Origin: Pseudomonas bubulae
Lineage (GTDB): Bacteria; Pseudomonadota; Gammaproteobacteria; Pseudomonadales; Pseudomonadaceae
Reading direction: 5' to 3'
Assembly: GCF_037023725.1 (NCBI RefSeq)
Contig: NZ_CP146077.1
Location: forward strand, 3,633,001-3,697,000
Length of the DNA: 64,000 nt
Shown here: positions 1 to 8,557 of the stretch, in pieces
Layout: every line of letters starts with the position of its first letter
Numbering within the stretch: position 1 is the stretch's first letter
The notes under the pieces: generated by a model
Told to the model about the DNA's origin: nothing
Database searches by the model: none
The model's input: only the letters and a program-made list of their open reading frames with translations
Program-made: the position numbers and the translations under genes

Positions 1-285
1 CAGCTTGAGCACTTCATAGGGGTTTTCGGTGGTCGAGCCGGGGGCATAGTTGTTTATGTGAAAACCTTCCATGCACCACACCTGCAACATCGCAGGCGGC
101 GCCACCAGCCCGTCCTGGGCGCTGTTGGCGGCAAAGGCCGGGTCGGTGTAAAGCGGGTTGTCGACGCCCATGATCTCGCACCACTGGCGGATCATCGGGG
201 CGTTGACTTCGTCCCAGGCGTAGACGCGACCATATTCACGCCCCACCAGGGCGCGCACGTCGGTTAGCAATTGAGAATCAGCCAA
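1..285 (-). CDS. MaoC-like N-terminal (hotdog) dehydratase, partial
   Basis: This gene runs off the left edge; 95 N-terminal codons are visible. I chose the TTG start at 285 because GGAG lies just upstream and no in-frame ATG fits. The residues resemble the N-terminal half of MaoC/FAS1-like acyl dehydratases: a G-R-E-Y start and then a W-C-E-I-M-G-V-D-N-P-L-Y-T-D-P motif, where the substrate-side residues of this family lie. Known members hydrate or dehydrate enoyl-CoA thioesters in the cytoplasm. The SDR gene at 339-1112 lies just upstream on the same strand and is probably co-transcribed, which suggests an acyl-CoA pathway. The substrate is unknown. Confidence 0.7.
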   Translation of the reverse strand, partial: MADSQLLTDVRALVGREYGRVYAWDEVNAPMIRQWCEIMGVDNPLYTDPAFAANSAQDGLVAPPAMLQVWCMEGFHINNYAPGSTTENPYEVLKL

Positions 286-338
286 GTTCGTCTCCTGCGT
301 GTCAAGTGCAGCAACCGGGTGGTCGCCGCTGAAGGTCG

Positions 339-1112
339 TCAGTGCGCAGCGCTCAAAAAAGCCGGGCGTTCGCCGCCGCCGTGCAACAACAGGTTGCAGC
401 CGCTGGCATAGCCGGCCAGGGGTGATGCGATAAACAGGCAGGCGTTGCCGATGTCTTCGGGCAGTGCCATGCGCCCGGCCGGGATCCCGGCGCTGACCGC
501 CGCGATGCCTTGTTCGTCGCCAAAATGCAGATGGGCCTGCTCGGTGCGCACCAGCCCCGGACTGACCGCCACTACCCGCACCCTGGGTGCCCACTCCACG
601 GCCAACGACTGCACCAAAGCCAGCACCCCGGCCTTCGCCGCGCCATACGCGGCGGTGCCCGGCGATGCGCGCAAGGCACTGATACTGCCGATAAATACGA
701 TGCAACCACCCTCGTCCTGTTGCTGCATAAGGGCATTGGCCTGCTGGGCAACGTTTAGCGGGGCGATCAGGTTGAGACGGATAATGCTTTCGTGAAAACG
801 CGGCGAGACGCTGGCCGCATCGGCCGGCGGGCTGCCGCCGGCATTGTTGATGAGCACATCGAGGCGGCCGAAATCGGCGCGAATGCCTTCGAACAGTGCC
901 TGGAGCGAGTCCGGGTCGCGCACATCGCAGGCCATGAACACCGCCTGTGCCGACCCCGCCCGGGGCAACACCTCGGGGGTTGTCCTGCCACATACGATCA
1001 CCCGTGCCCCGGCTTGCAGAAAGCTGCGGGCGATTCCGGCGCCGATGCCTTTGGTGCCGCCGGTGACCAGCACCACCTTGGCGCTGTAATCCAGCCCTGA
1101 GAGTTGACCCAT
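339..1112 (-). CDS. SDR family NAD(P)-dependent oxidoreductase
   Basis: This is a 257-residue classical short-chain dehydrogenase. The nucleotide-binding motif TGGTKGIG lies near residue 17, NNAGG near 93, and the catalytic Tyr-Lys pair in YGAAK near 160. A longer reading frame extends upstream, but ATG at 1112 has AAGGAGC at good spacing and starts at the family's usual position. The enzyme should reduce or oxidise a hydroxyl/keto group with NAD(P)H in the cytoplasm. It lies 53 bp upstream of the MaoC-like gene and is divergent from the crotonase at 1256, so the three may act on one CoA-linked substrate (inference). Confidence 0.85.
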   Translation of the reverse strand: MGQLSGLDYSAKVVLVTGGTKGIGAGIARSFLQAGARVIVCGRTTPEVLPRAGSAQAVFMACDVRDPDSLQALFEGIRADFGRLDVLINNAGGSPPADAASVSPRFHESIIRLNLIAPLNVAQQANALMQQQDEGGCIVFIGSISALRASPGTAAYGAAKAGVLALVQSLAVEWAPRVRVVAVSPGLVRTEQAHLHFGDEQGIAAVSAGIPAGRMALPEDIGNACLFIASPLAGYASGCNLLLHGGGERPAFLSAAH

Positions 1113-1255
1113 GACATGCTCCTTTTCTACTGATGGAGCCACTCTAGGGGCAATCCGGGGGCTGCTCGTCGTCTGAACGGACGATGAATCACGACCGGGT
1201 GAACGCAACAATCCAGCGCATGCTGTGGTGACAGCCCCCGTCAATGAGGAACCCC

Positions 1256-2041
1256 ATGACAGATCCATCTGCCGCGCCGGTACTACTTGAATTCCCGAGC
1301 CCGGGCGTGGCCCTGCTGCGTCTGAACCGCCCCCAGGCCACCAACGCCCTGAGCCTTGAGCTGCAAGCGCTGCTGTCGCGTCACTTCACCGAGCTGGCCG
1401 AGAACCCGAACGTGCGCTGCATCCTGTTGACCGGTGGCGACAAAGTGTTTGCCGCCGGTGGCGATATCAACAGCATGGCCGGAGTCGGCCCGATCGATAT
1501 TTACCAGCGTCATACCGAACGGCTGTGGGCACCCATCCAGCATTGCCCCAAGCCGGTGATTGCGGCGGTGTGCGGCTATGCCTATGGCGGTGGCTGCGAA
1601 CTGGCGATGCTGGCGGACATCATCGTGGCCGGGCGCAGCGCCAAATTTTGCCAGCCGGAAATTCGCATCGGCATCATGCCGGGTATCGGCGGCACTCAAC
1701 GGCTGGTGCGGGCGGTCGGCAAGGCCAAGGCGATGCGCATGGCCCTGACCGGGCAGCCGATTACCGCTGAAGAGGCCTGGATTTCGGGACTGGTGAGCAA
1801 CGTTGTCGACGATGCCGAGGTCCAGGCCTATGCCCTGGAGATGGCGCAACTGATCGCCGCCATGCCGCCGCTGGCAGCAGAACAGATCAAAGAAGTGATT
1901 TTGGCCGGGGTTGACGGGCCACTGGAAACGGGCCTGGCGCTGGAGCGCAAAGCCAATGCACTGCTGTTTGCCTCCAGGGATCAAAAAGAAGGCATGCAGG
2001 CGTTTATTGAAAAACGGGCGGCTCGCTTTGAGGGCAATTAA
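1256..2041 (+). CDS. Enoyl-CoA hydratase/isomerase (crotonase) family
   Basis: This 261-residue crotonase-fold protein starts at ATG 1256, chosen over ATG 1244 because GAGGA sits six bases upstream. The oxyanion-hole region (AAGGDI near 69, YAYGGGCELA near 106) and the QPEIRIG motif that carries the first catalytic Glu are intact. The C-terminal EGMQAFIEKR motif matches true hydratases. The position of the second catalytic Glu of rat crotonase (Glu164, in the AMEM motif) reads AMRM here, so simple hydratase activity is doubtful. It may be an isomerase, a lyase or another CoA-ester enzyme. It is divergent from the SDR. Confidence 0.85.
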   Translation: MTDPSAAPVLLEFPSPGVALLRLNRPQATNALSLELQALLSRHFTELAENPNVRCILLTGGDKVFAAGGDINSMAGVGPIDIYQRHTERLWAPIQHCPKPVIAAVCGYAYGGGCELAMLADIIVAGRSAKFCQPEIRIGIMPGIGGTQRLVRAVGKAKAMRMALTGQPITAEEAWISGLVSNVVDDAEVQAYALEMAQLIAAMPPLAAEQIKEVILAGVDGPLETGLALERKANALLFASRDQKEGMQAFIEKRAARFEGN

Positions 2042-2051
2042 TTCATTTCAA

Positions 2052-2099
2052 ACAAAAGCCCCCCCAACCCCCTGACTGCGAGAGAAGGTCGGGGGGGGT
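2052..2099 (-). terminator. G/C-stem terminator after the flavoprotein gene
   Basis: A run of seven C near 2059-2065 can pair with the eight-G run at 2091-2098. Read on the minus strand, the stem is followed by CTTTTGTTTG. It lies between the convergent ends of the crotonase and FAD genes and fits a terminator for the minus-strand gene. Confidence 0.5.
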
Positions 2100-2100
2100 A

Positions 2101-3528
2101 TTACAGCGACGCCAATCGCTCAGCCAATGCCTTGGCCTGCAAGGCAACATCGGTTACCGCGGTACTTTCCCACCACATGCCGCGCAATGGCGGGCCCATC
2201 GCAAACAACCGCTGTACGGGCTCGGCCTGCGCATTCAAAACCGCGCCGCCCGCATCGGCGGCAATGCCCAGCCCCAGATTGCCGGGCCGTATCAACCCGC
2301 GCTGCAACAGCTGGCGTGGCAAGGGTTTATCCACCCGGCGCCAGTCGTACTCGATGCCGGTGGAGTTGATCAGGCCATCACCCTCAATCCATACCGCTTC
2401 GGATTGCCCGCGATAACGCAGCCGGATCCGTGGCCCTGAGCTATCAACCCCTTGCAGCGACGCCGCATGGATGGTCAGCCGCCCTTCCTCGAGCAGACGC
2501 TGCAACAAGGCATCACCCTGAGGCGGCGAACGGTGATGATGGCTCTCCCACCAGGGCCGCACATGGCGTACAAACTGACGGCGCTGGGTATCATCGGCCT
2601 GACTCCAGAGCCTGGCGATATGCACGCGCACGGTGTCCAGCGGTGCCTGCCAGTCGATCCCGAGGGACTGGGCCAGGGTACATTGGCGGCGCAGTTCACG
2701 CAGCAGCTGCAAAGGACTGCGAAGGTCCGGGGCCAGGCTGAGAAAATCTTCCCATACCGGCGGCTGGCGTCGCACATGGGGCAACAGGCCATGCCGGGAA
2801 AAAACCTCGATCGGCCCTCGGTGTCCCGCCTGGTTCAGGGACTCAAGGGCATCCACCATGGTCAGCCCCGAGCCGATAATCAGTACCCGGGCATCCACCG
2901 GCAGCGCACGCAAAGCCTGGACATCCCAAGGGTCCAGCGCTGCCGCGTTGAGGCCACTGGACTGGCGCTGCGCCGTGCGGGCCGCCGGGAACATGCCGGT
3001 GGCCAGGACCGCAACACCGGCCTGCCACTGGCTACCGTCCTTGAGTGTGGCGATAACACCCTGCTCCGGGGTTTGCAGATCGATCACTTCATCACGCACA
3101 TGGCTCAGGCTTGAGCCCTGCGCTGCGCCGATGGCCTGTGCTTCGGCCAGACGCTGGCGGGCATACACACCAAACAGCCCTCGCGGCGGGAACAGCTCGG
3201 CAACCGGCACCTGCTGCACCCCGGACTCGGGCCAGCCACCCCCGGCGATATGAGCCTGCAGCCAGCGGGTCAGGTCGTCGGCATCATCCGGTTCGACGCT
3301 CATGCGCGCGGCATTGCCGTTAAGGGTATGGCCCAGCTCGGTGGCGCTGTAGGCCTCGCCCCGGCCCAGTTCGGCCCGGGGTTCCAGCACCACGATATGC
3401 CGGGCACCCGGCAAGCGCAGCAGTTGCATGGCCAGCAAGGTACCGCTCAGGCCACCGCCAACAATCAGAATATCGGCCGTGCGGATGGCAGGGGTTGCCT
3501 GTCCGCTTGGCACATCACTTGAGGTCAT
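2101..3528 (-). CDS. FAD/NAD(P)-binding protein (COG4529-like)
   Basis: This 475-residue flavoprotein has an N-terminal Rossmann motif IVGGGLSGTLLAMQLL near residue 22 and a second dinucleotide motif (IIGSGLTMVDAL) near 214. These are typical of the FAD-NAD(P)-binding family with an NAD_binding_9 type N-terminus. The reaction is not known for most members. It starts 16 bp after the FMN-monooxygenase gene ends (3545), so the two are probably one operon. It could serve that monooxygenase or act as an independent N- or S-oxygenase (inference). The start has AGGAA upstream. Confidence 0.75.
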   Translation of the reverse strand: MTSSDVPSGQATPAIRTADILIVGGGLSGTLLAMQLLRLPGARHIVVLEPRAELGRGEAYSATELGHTLNGNAARMSVEPDDADDLTRWLQAHIAGGGWPESGVQQVPVAELFPPRGLFGVYARQRLAEAQAIGAAQGSSLSHVRDEVIDLQTPEQGVIATLKDGSQWQAGVAVLATGMFPAARTAQRQSSGLNAAALDPWDVQALRALPVDARVLIIGSGLTMVDALESLNQAGHRGPIEVFSRHGLLPHVRRQPPVWEDFLSLAPDLRSPLQLLRELRRQCTLAQSLGIDWQAPLDTVRVHIARLWSQADDTQRRQFVRHVRPWWESHHHRSPPQGDALLQRLLEEGRLTIHAASLQGVDSSGPRIRLRYRGQSEAVWIEGDGLINSTGIEYDWRRVDKPLPRQLLQRGLIRPGNLGLGIAADAGGAVLNAQAEPVQRLFAMGPPLRGMWWESTAVTDVALQAKALAERLASL

Positions 3529-3544
3529 TCACTCGTTCCTGGAT

Positions 3545-5005
3545 TTATTGAGCGCTGAACGCAGAGTCAGTCACTGACCCTGCCTGTGTCCAGCCCCTGG
3601 TTTCAAGCAGGCTCTGTTGCGCGGCTGCGATTGAGTTCGCCCAGGTTGCGGTAGCCCGCCCCCCCGGATGCCCGTGTGCCAGACGCGGACCTTCGCCAAA
3701 CAGCTTCTCGCGCAGGGTGCCCGGCGCGTAGTCCTTCTTGTACACGCCGCGCTTTTGCAGTTCCGGCACCAACAGCTCGACGGCATCGATAAAGGTCTCG
3801 TGGGTGATGGCGTAAGCCAGGTTGAAACCGTCCACATCGGTCTCGGCCACCCATTCTTCGAGCAGGTCAGCCACGGTTTCCGGGCTGCCGACAAACAGCG
3901 GGCCAAAGCCGCCGATGCCCACCCAGTCGGCCAGGGCATTGGGGGTCCAGACAGTGTTGGGGTCCGCCGTGGAAAAGGTCTCGACCGCCGACTGAATGGC
4001 ATTGGTGTGCACATGTTTGAGCGGCTCGTCAGGCTTGAACTGACTGAAATCAATGCCGGTCCAGCCGCTGATCAGGGCCATTGCGCCTTCGTAGCTGACG
4101 TAGCTTTTGTATTCTTCGAACTTGGCCTTGGCCAGGGCATCGGTCTCGCCGAGGATCACTGTCTGCAGATTGAAAATCAGGATTTTGGCAGGGTCTCGTC
4201 CGGCTTCGGCCGCACGGCGGCGGATATCGGCGACGGTTTTTTTCAACAGCAACTTGGACGGCGCCGCGACAAACACGCACTCGGCCTGCTCGGCGGCAAA
4301 CTGCTTGCCCCGGCCGGACGCCCCTGCCTGATAGAGCACCGGAGTGCGCTGCGGCGAGGGTTCACAGAGGTGAATGCCCGGCACCTGGAAATGTTTGCCG
4401 TAGTGGTGGATTTCATGAATTTTGCTCGGGTCGCTGAACACCCGTCGCTCGCGGTCGCGCAGGATGGCGCCCTCTTCCCAGCTGCCTTCCCAGAGCTTGT
4501 AGCAAACTTCCAGATATTCCTGAGCATAGTCATAGCGCGCATCGTGCTCGGTCAGCGCTTGCTGCCCGATGTTCCTGGCGCCGCTTTCCAGATACGAAGT
4601 GACAATATTCCACCCTGCACGGCCTTTGGTCAGATGGTCAAGGGTCGACAGCCGACGGGCGAACGGGTACGGATGCTCAAACGACAATGAGGCGGTCAGG
4701 CCAAACCCCAGGTGCTCGGTCACCAGCGCCATCGGCGGGATCAGTTGCAGCGGGTCATTGACCGGCACCTGCACGCCCTGGCGGATCGCCGCATCGCCAT
4801 TGCCGCGATACACGTCATAGATTCCCAGCACATCGGCGATAAACAGTCCGTCGAACTTGCCACGCTCAAGGATCCTGGCCAGGTCTGTCCAGTATTCAAG
4901 GTCCTTGTACTGCCACGAGCGATCACGGGGGTGGGCCCACAAGCCCGGGGATTGATGACCGACACAGTTCATATCGAAGGCATTGAGACGGATTTCACGG
5001 GACAT
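3545..5005 (-). CDS. LLM-class FMN-dependent monooxygenase, NtaA/SnaA/DszA family
   Basis: This 486-residue protein has the family hallmark start (IRLNAFDMNCVGHQSPGLW), the GRAGWNIVTSYLESGARN segment near 130 and YQAGASGRGKQFAAEQAE near 230. These enzymes use FMNH2 supplied by a partner reductase to oxygenate amines, sulfones or related compounds. No flavin reductase gene is seen in the window. GGAG sits seven bases before ATG 5005. It is divergent from the DszC/SfnB-like gene at 5267, a pairing common in organosulfur gene clusters, so a role in sulfur scavenging is a reasonable inference. The substrate is not determined. Confidence 0.85.
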   Translation of the reverse strand: MSREIRLNAFDMNCVGHQSPGLWAHPRDRSWQYKDLEYWTDLARILERGKFDGLFIADVLGIYDVYRGNGDAAIRQGVQVPVNDPLQLIPPMALVTEHLGFGLTASLSFEHPYPFARRLSTLDHLTKGRAGWNIVTSYLESGARNIGQQALTEHDARYDYAQEYLEVCYKLWEGSWEEGAILRDRERRVFSDPSKIHEIHHYGKHFQVPGIHLCEPSPQRTPVLYQAGASGRGKQFAAEQAECVFVAAPSKLLLKKTVADIRRRAAEAGRDPAKILIFNLQTVILGETDALAKAKFEEYKSYVSYEGAMALISGWTGIDFSQFKPDEPLKHVHTNAIQSAVETFSTADPNTVWTPNALADWVGIGGFGPLFVGSPETVADLLEEWVAETDVDGFNLAYAITHETFIDAVELLVPELQKRGVYKKDYAPGTLREKLFGEGPRLAHGHPGGRATATWANSIAAAQQSLLETRGWTQAGSVTDSAFSAQ

Positions 5006-5211
5006 CTAATTACTCCACAGCAAGGCTTTTGAAAGCGCTATTGCACAGGCCGTGCCGGACATGCCCCAGCCTTGCGAGTACGAGCCTGCTTGCCCGCGCA
5101 AGGATTCTTGGTGCTCATTGCAGTGCGATTTGCGTACAACCTGATTGTTAACTGTTGCTCAGCAGTCAGTTGCCAAGGCCTGACTCCCGGTTTTGCGGGC
5201 TCGTCGCCTGC

Positions 5212-5227
5212 GGCACAAACCCTGCAA
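5212..5227 (+). promoter_or_regulatory. Possible sigma-54 promoter (-24/-12)
   Basis: GGCAC-N5-CTGCA places GG and GC twelve bases apart, as in RpoN promoters, about 40 bp before the ATG at 5267. The match to TTGCA is imperfect (CTGCA). Sulfone-utilisation genes controlled by SfnR in pseudomonads use sigma-54, which makes the match interesting but not decisive. Confidence 0.35.
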
Positions 5228-5266
5228 CCCCCCACGACAGGAACCTTCCATTTCAGGAGAACTGCC

Positions 5267-6493
5267 ATGACCGCATCACCTCTGTCCGTGGGCACCGACT
5301 ACGAGACCCTGGCCAATCGTTTTCGCCCGCTGTTTCGCAAAATCGCCGCCGGCACGCTTGAACGCGAACAGGCCCGCGAGTTGCCCCATGAACCTATCCG
5401 CTGGCTCAAGCAGGCAGGTTTTGGCGCAGTGCGGGTGCCGATTGAATACGGCGGCTCCGGAGCGTCCATCGGCCAATTGTTCCAGTTACTGATCGAGCTG
5501 GCCGAGGCCGACTCCAATATCCCGCAAGCCCTGCGCGGCCATTTTGCCTTTGTCGAAGACCGTCTCAACGCTTCGCCAAGCCCGGAACGCGGGGCATGGT
5601 TCGCACGTTTTGTGGCGGGCGAGCTGGTGGGCAATGGCTGGACTGAAGTGGGCGCGGTAAAACTGGGGGAAATCCTCACCAGGATCACCCCCCACGGCGA
5701 CAAGTACCTCCTCAACGGCGCCAAGTACTACAGTACCGGCAGCCTCTTTGCCGACTGGATAGATGTCTATGCCCAGCGTTCGGACAACGGCGCCGATGTG
5801 ATTGCCCTGGTGCATGCCCATCACCCCGGCGTCACCCAGAGCGATGACTGGGACGGCTTTGGCCAGCGCACCACGGGCAGCGGCACCTCGGTGTATGTCG
5901 ACGTGCCGCTGAGCGCCGAACACGTAATCCCCTTCGAAACACGTTTCAAATACCAGACCGCTTTTTACCAACTGGTGCTGCTGGCCGTACTCGCGGGTAT
6001 TGGTCGTGCGGTGGAGCGCGATATTGCGCAAGAAGTGCGTGAACGCAAGCGGGTGTTCAGCCACGGCAATGCCGAGACCGCCAGTGGCGATGCGCAAATC
6101 CTGCAAGTGGTCGGGCAGATATCGGCTCAGGTCTACGCAGCCGAGGCGCTGACCCTACGCTCGGCCGAACCGCTGCAGAGGGCCTATGTCGCACGCCTGG
6201 CCGAGGATATTGAGGCCGAGCGCCTGGCCAATATCGACGCCGAAATCGAGACTTCCAAAGCCCAGGTGGTGGTGTCGGAATTGATTCTGCGGGCCACCAG
6301 CGATCTGTTCAATGCGCTGGGAGCCTCCGGGGTCAGCGTCAGCAAGGCGCTAGATCGCCACTGGCGCAATGCTCGCACTGCGGCCTCCCACAACCCGTGG
6401 ATCTACAAGGCGCGGATTGTCGGGGACTGGGCGGTTAACGGTACTGCGCCGCTGTATGTTTGGCAGATCGGCAATAGCCTCAAAGCAGGCTAG
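5267..6493 (+). CDS. Acyl-CoA dehydrogenase-fold flavin enzyme (DszC/SfnB-like)
   Basis: This 408-residue protein has the acyl-CoA dehydrogenase fold: an N-terminal helical domain with FGAVRVPIEYGGSGAS near 47, a middle beta-domain (LNGAKYYSTGSLFADW near 148), and a C-terminal helical domain ending with DRHWRNARTAASHNPWIYK. That last motif is typical of DszC/SfnB-like flavin-dependent monooxygenases rather than beta-oxidation enzymes. I chose ATG 5267 because AGGAGA precedes it, although the frame is open upstream to 5072. It is divergent from the FMN monooxygenase, so both probably act in desulfurisation of an organic sulfur compound (inference). Confidence 0.8.
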   Translation: MTASPLSVGTDYETLANRFRPLFRKIAAGTLEREQARELPHEPIRWLKQAGFGAVRVPIEYGGSGASIGQLFQLLIELAEADSNIPQALRGHFAFVEDRLNASPSPERGAWFARFVAGELVGNGWTEVGAVKLGEILTRITPHGDKYLLNGAKYYSTGSLFADWIDVYAQRSDNGADVIALVHAHHPGVTQSDDWDGFGQRTTGSGTSVYVDVPLSAEHVIPFETRFKYQTAFYQLVLLAVLAGIGRAVERDIAQEVRERKRVFSHGNAETASGDAQILQVVGQISAQVYAAEALTLRSAEPLQRAYVARLAEDIEAERLANIDAEIETSKAQVVVSELILRATSDLFNALGASGVSVSKALDRHWRNARTAASHNPWIYKARIVGDWAVNGTAPLYVWQIGNSLKAG

Positions 6494-6587
6494 ACAGCGG
6501 TGTGGCCGCGGGCCTCGCGATGCAGACAGCGCGGGGCATTCGCACCAGCACAGGGCTGCCACCGCAGGCAAACCAGCCCCTTCAGGC

Positions 6588-7565
6588 TTACTGCTGCGCC
6601 TGCAATCGCCGACTGCCAAAACTGAACGCCAGCACCAGCAAAATCAGCGCCCCGGTCGCCACCTGTTGCCAATAGAAATTCCAGCCGATCAACAGCAACC
6701 CATTGGCAATCACATTGATAAACAACACCCCCAGCAGCGTGCCGGGGATGTTGGCGCGTCCGTTGCGACTCAAGGTAGTGCCCATAAACACTGCACCGAT
6801 GGCATTGATCAAAAACGCATTGCCCGACATCGGTACATAAGCATTGACCGTGGAACTGAGCACAATCCCGGCCACGGCACAGGCCAGCGCGCTGGCAATA
6901 AACACCTTGAGGCTGATCTGGCGGATCGACAGGCCCGAATATCGCGCCAGTTGCACCTGAGTGCCAACCGCGAGAATTTCTCGCCCCAACCGCCCTCGGG
7001 CCAGAATCACCCCGTATACCGTCGCCACACCCAGCACCAGCCACAAAGGCAAGGGCACACCCAACCATGACATCGCGCTAAGCCCCGGCAACAGGTTCTG
7101 CGCGATATAGATCGGCTGCCCACCCTCGGACAGCAACTGCTGAATACTGGTGCCGATAAACAATGTGCCCAGTGTCGCCAGAAATGGCGTGATGCCAAGA
7201 CCCGCGATCAGCCCCGCATTAAAACCACCCACCAGCGCCCCGGCCAGCAGGGCGCCGGGGATGGCAACGGGCAGGCCATAACCGCCATTTAGCAGCACGA
7301 CAAAGGCCAGGCTGGCGAAATCCACCGCGGTGCCCACCGACAGGTCGATCCCCCCTGCCGCCACAGCCCAGGTCATGCCCATGGCGACAATCGCCAACAG
7401 AACGAAGTTGTTCAGCAGCAGGCTGCTCAAATTGCCCAGGGTCAAAAATCCCGGCGCAGCCACAGCGAAAAACACCACGATCACAACGATCAAGAGCGGC
7501 AGAATACCGCGCAGCAGGCGGGATATAAGCACCGCGGATACCGGCGTTGCAGCGAGCGTAGTCAT
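6588..7565 (-). CDS. Sugar-type ABC transporter permease (RbsC-like)
   Basis: This 325-residue inner-membrane protein has about nine or ten hydrophobic segments and the permease motif AAGGIDLSVGTAVDF near 70, diagnostic of the BPD_transp_2 family that pairs with RbsA/RbsB-type partners. It is the last gene of a four-gene importer. Its ATG overlaps the stop of the upstream permease by four bases, implying translational coupling. The C-terminus is mostly basic and short, as usual. The substrate cannot be read from sequence; ribose, other monosaccharides and autoinducer-2 are all known for this class. Confidence 0.88.
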   Translation of the reverse strand: MTTLAATPVSAVLISRLLRGILPLLIVVIVVFFAVAAPGFLTLGNLSSLLLNNFVLLAIVAMGMTWAVAAGGIDLSVGTAVDFASLAFVVLLNGGYGLPVAIPGALLAGALVGGFNAGLIAGLGITPFLATLGTLFIGTSIQQLLSEGGQPIYIAQNLLPGLSAMSWLGVPLPLWLVLGVATVYGVILARGRLGREILAVGTQVQLARYSGLSIRQISLKVFIASALACAVAGIVLSSTVNAYVPMSGNAFLINAIGAVFMGTTLSRNGRANIPGTLLGVLFINVIANGLLLIGWNFYWQQVATGALILLVLAFSFGSRRLQAQQ

Positions 7566-8557
7566 TGTCCACCCTCCTCTTTGCGCAAGGCACTGGACAT
7601 GGCCACCACCAATAGAATCAGCACCCCCTGCACACCGTTGACCCAGAAGCTGGCGATGTTCAGCAGTTGGAAACCGTTAATCAAGAAACCCAGCAGCAAC
7701 GTTGCCAACAAGGTGCCGGGGATATTCGCCACCAGCCGCCGGGAGAACACCACACCGAGAAAAGCAATGGCCACTACCGACAGCAGCATGTCCCCGGAAC
7801 CGGTGGTGCTGCCGCTGAAAAATGCCGCCGAACAAAATGCTGCAACCGCTGCACACAGCCCGGCAATCAGGTAGCTGGAAAACACATAGCGGCCTACGCC
7901 CAGCCCGGCCGCCCGCGCCGCCTGGGGGTATTCGCCCACCGCATACAGGCGCAAGCCATAAGGGCTGTGCTGAATCAACAAGCCCAGCAGCAAGGCAACC
8001 CCCAGCAACACCCAGGCCAGTACGGGTACCCGCAGCCATTCATCAGTGGCCAGGATGTCGAGCAAGGCCGAGTCGGTGGGCAGCACGCTGTTTTGGGTCA
8101 GCACCAGCTCCAGCCCGGCAATCAGGTTCATGCTCGCCAGGGTGGCGAGCAGCGGCGGCAGACGCAGCACCACTACGGTAAAACCGTTCAGGGCACCCAC
8201 CGCCAGCCCGCAGAGCAAGGTCAGGCCAATTGCTTGCGCGGCGTTCAGCCCCGCATTGTTCAGGCTGCTGTAGACCGCTGCACAGAGGCCCAGATTGGCC
8301 GCCAGCGACAGGTCAAGGCCACCCGAAACCACATTGGAACCACCACCAATCACCACACAGGTAAGGCCGAAGGCGAGAATGCCGAGGATCGCCGACTGGG
8401 CAAACACGTTGGCGATATTGCCCGGGCTGAGGAAGTTTGGCGCACTCACGGCGAACACCGCCAGAATCAGCAAAAGCGCCAGCAGTGAGCCGCGCCTCAG
8501 AAGCAGCAAGCCAAGCCGTCGGGCCAGCGGTTGGACGAGGATTTCAGACGAAGGCAT
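7562..8557 (-). CDS. Sugar-type ABC transporter permease (RbsC-like), second copy
   Basis: This 331-residue multi-pass membrane protein is the heterodimer partner of the permease that follows it. It carries the family motif VVSGGLDLSLAANLG near residue 84. I favour ATG 8557 because GGGAG lies seven bases upstream; ATG 8581 would add eight residues and has no clear ribosome binding site. Either start overlaps the end of the ATPase gene (stop at 8544), so translation is coupled. Two different permeases per importer is common in this family. The cell location is the inner membrane. Confidence 0.87.
   Translation of the reverse strand: MPSSEILVQPLARRLGLLLLRRGSLLALLLILAVFAVSAPNFLSPGNIANVFAQSAILGILAFGLTCVVIGGGSNVVSGGLDLSLAANLGLCAAVYSSLNNAGLNAAQAIGLTLLCGLAVGALNGFTVVVLRLPPLLATLASMNLIAGLELVLTQNSVLPTDSALLDILATDEWLRVPVLAWVLLGVALLLGLLIQHSPYGLRLYAVGEYPQAARAAGLGVGRYVFSSYLIAGLCAAVAAFCSAAFFSGSTTGSGDMLLSVVAIAFLGVVFSRRLVANIPGTLLATLLLGFLINGFQLLNIASFWVNGVQGVLILLVVAMSSALRKEEGGQ

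Noticed and set aside
3668..4690. 340-residue plus-strand frame opposite the FMN monooxygenase gene
   Set aside because: It is antisense to a clearly conserved gene and shows no recognisable domain; high GC often yields such frames.
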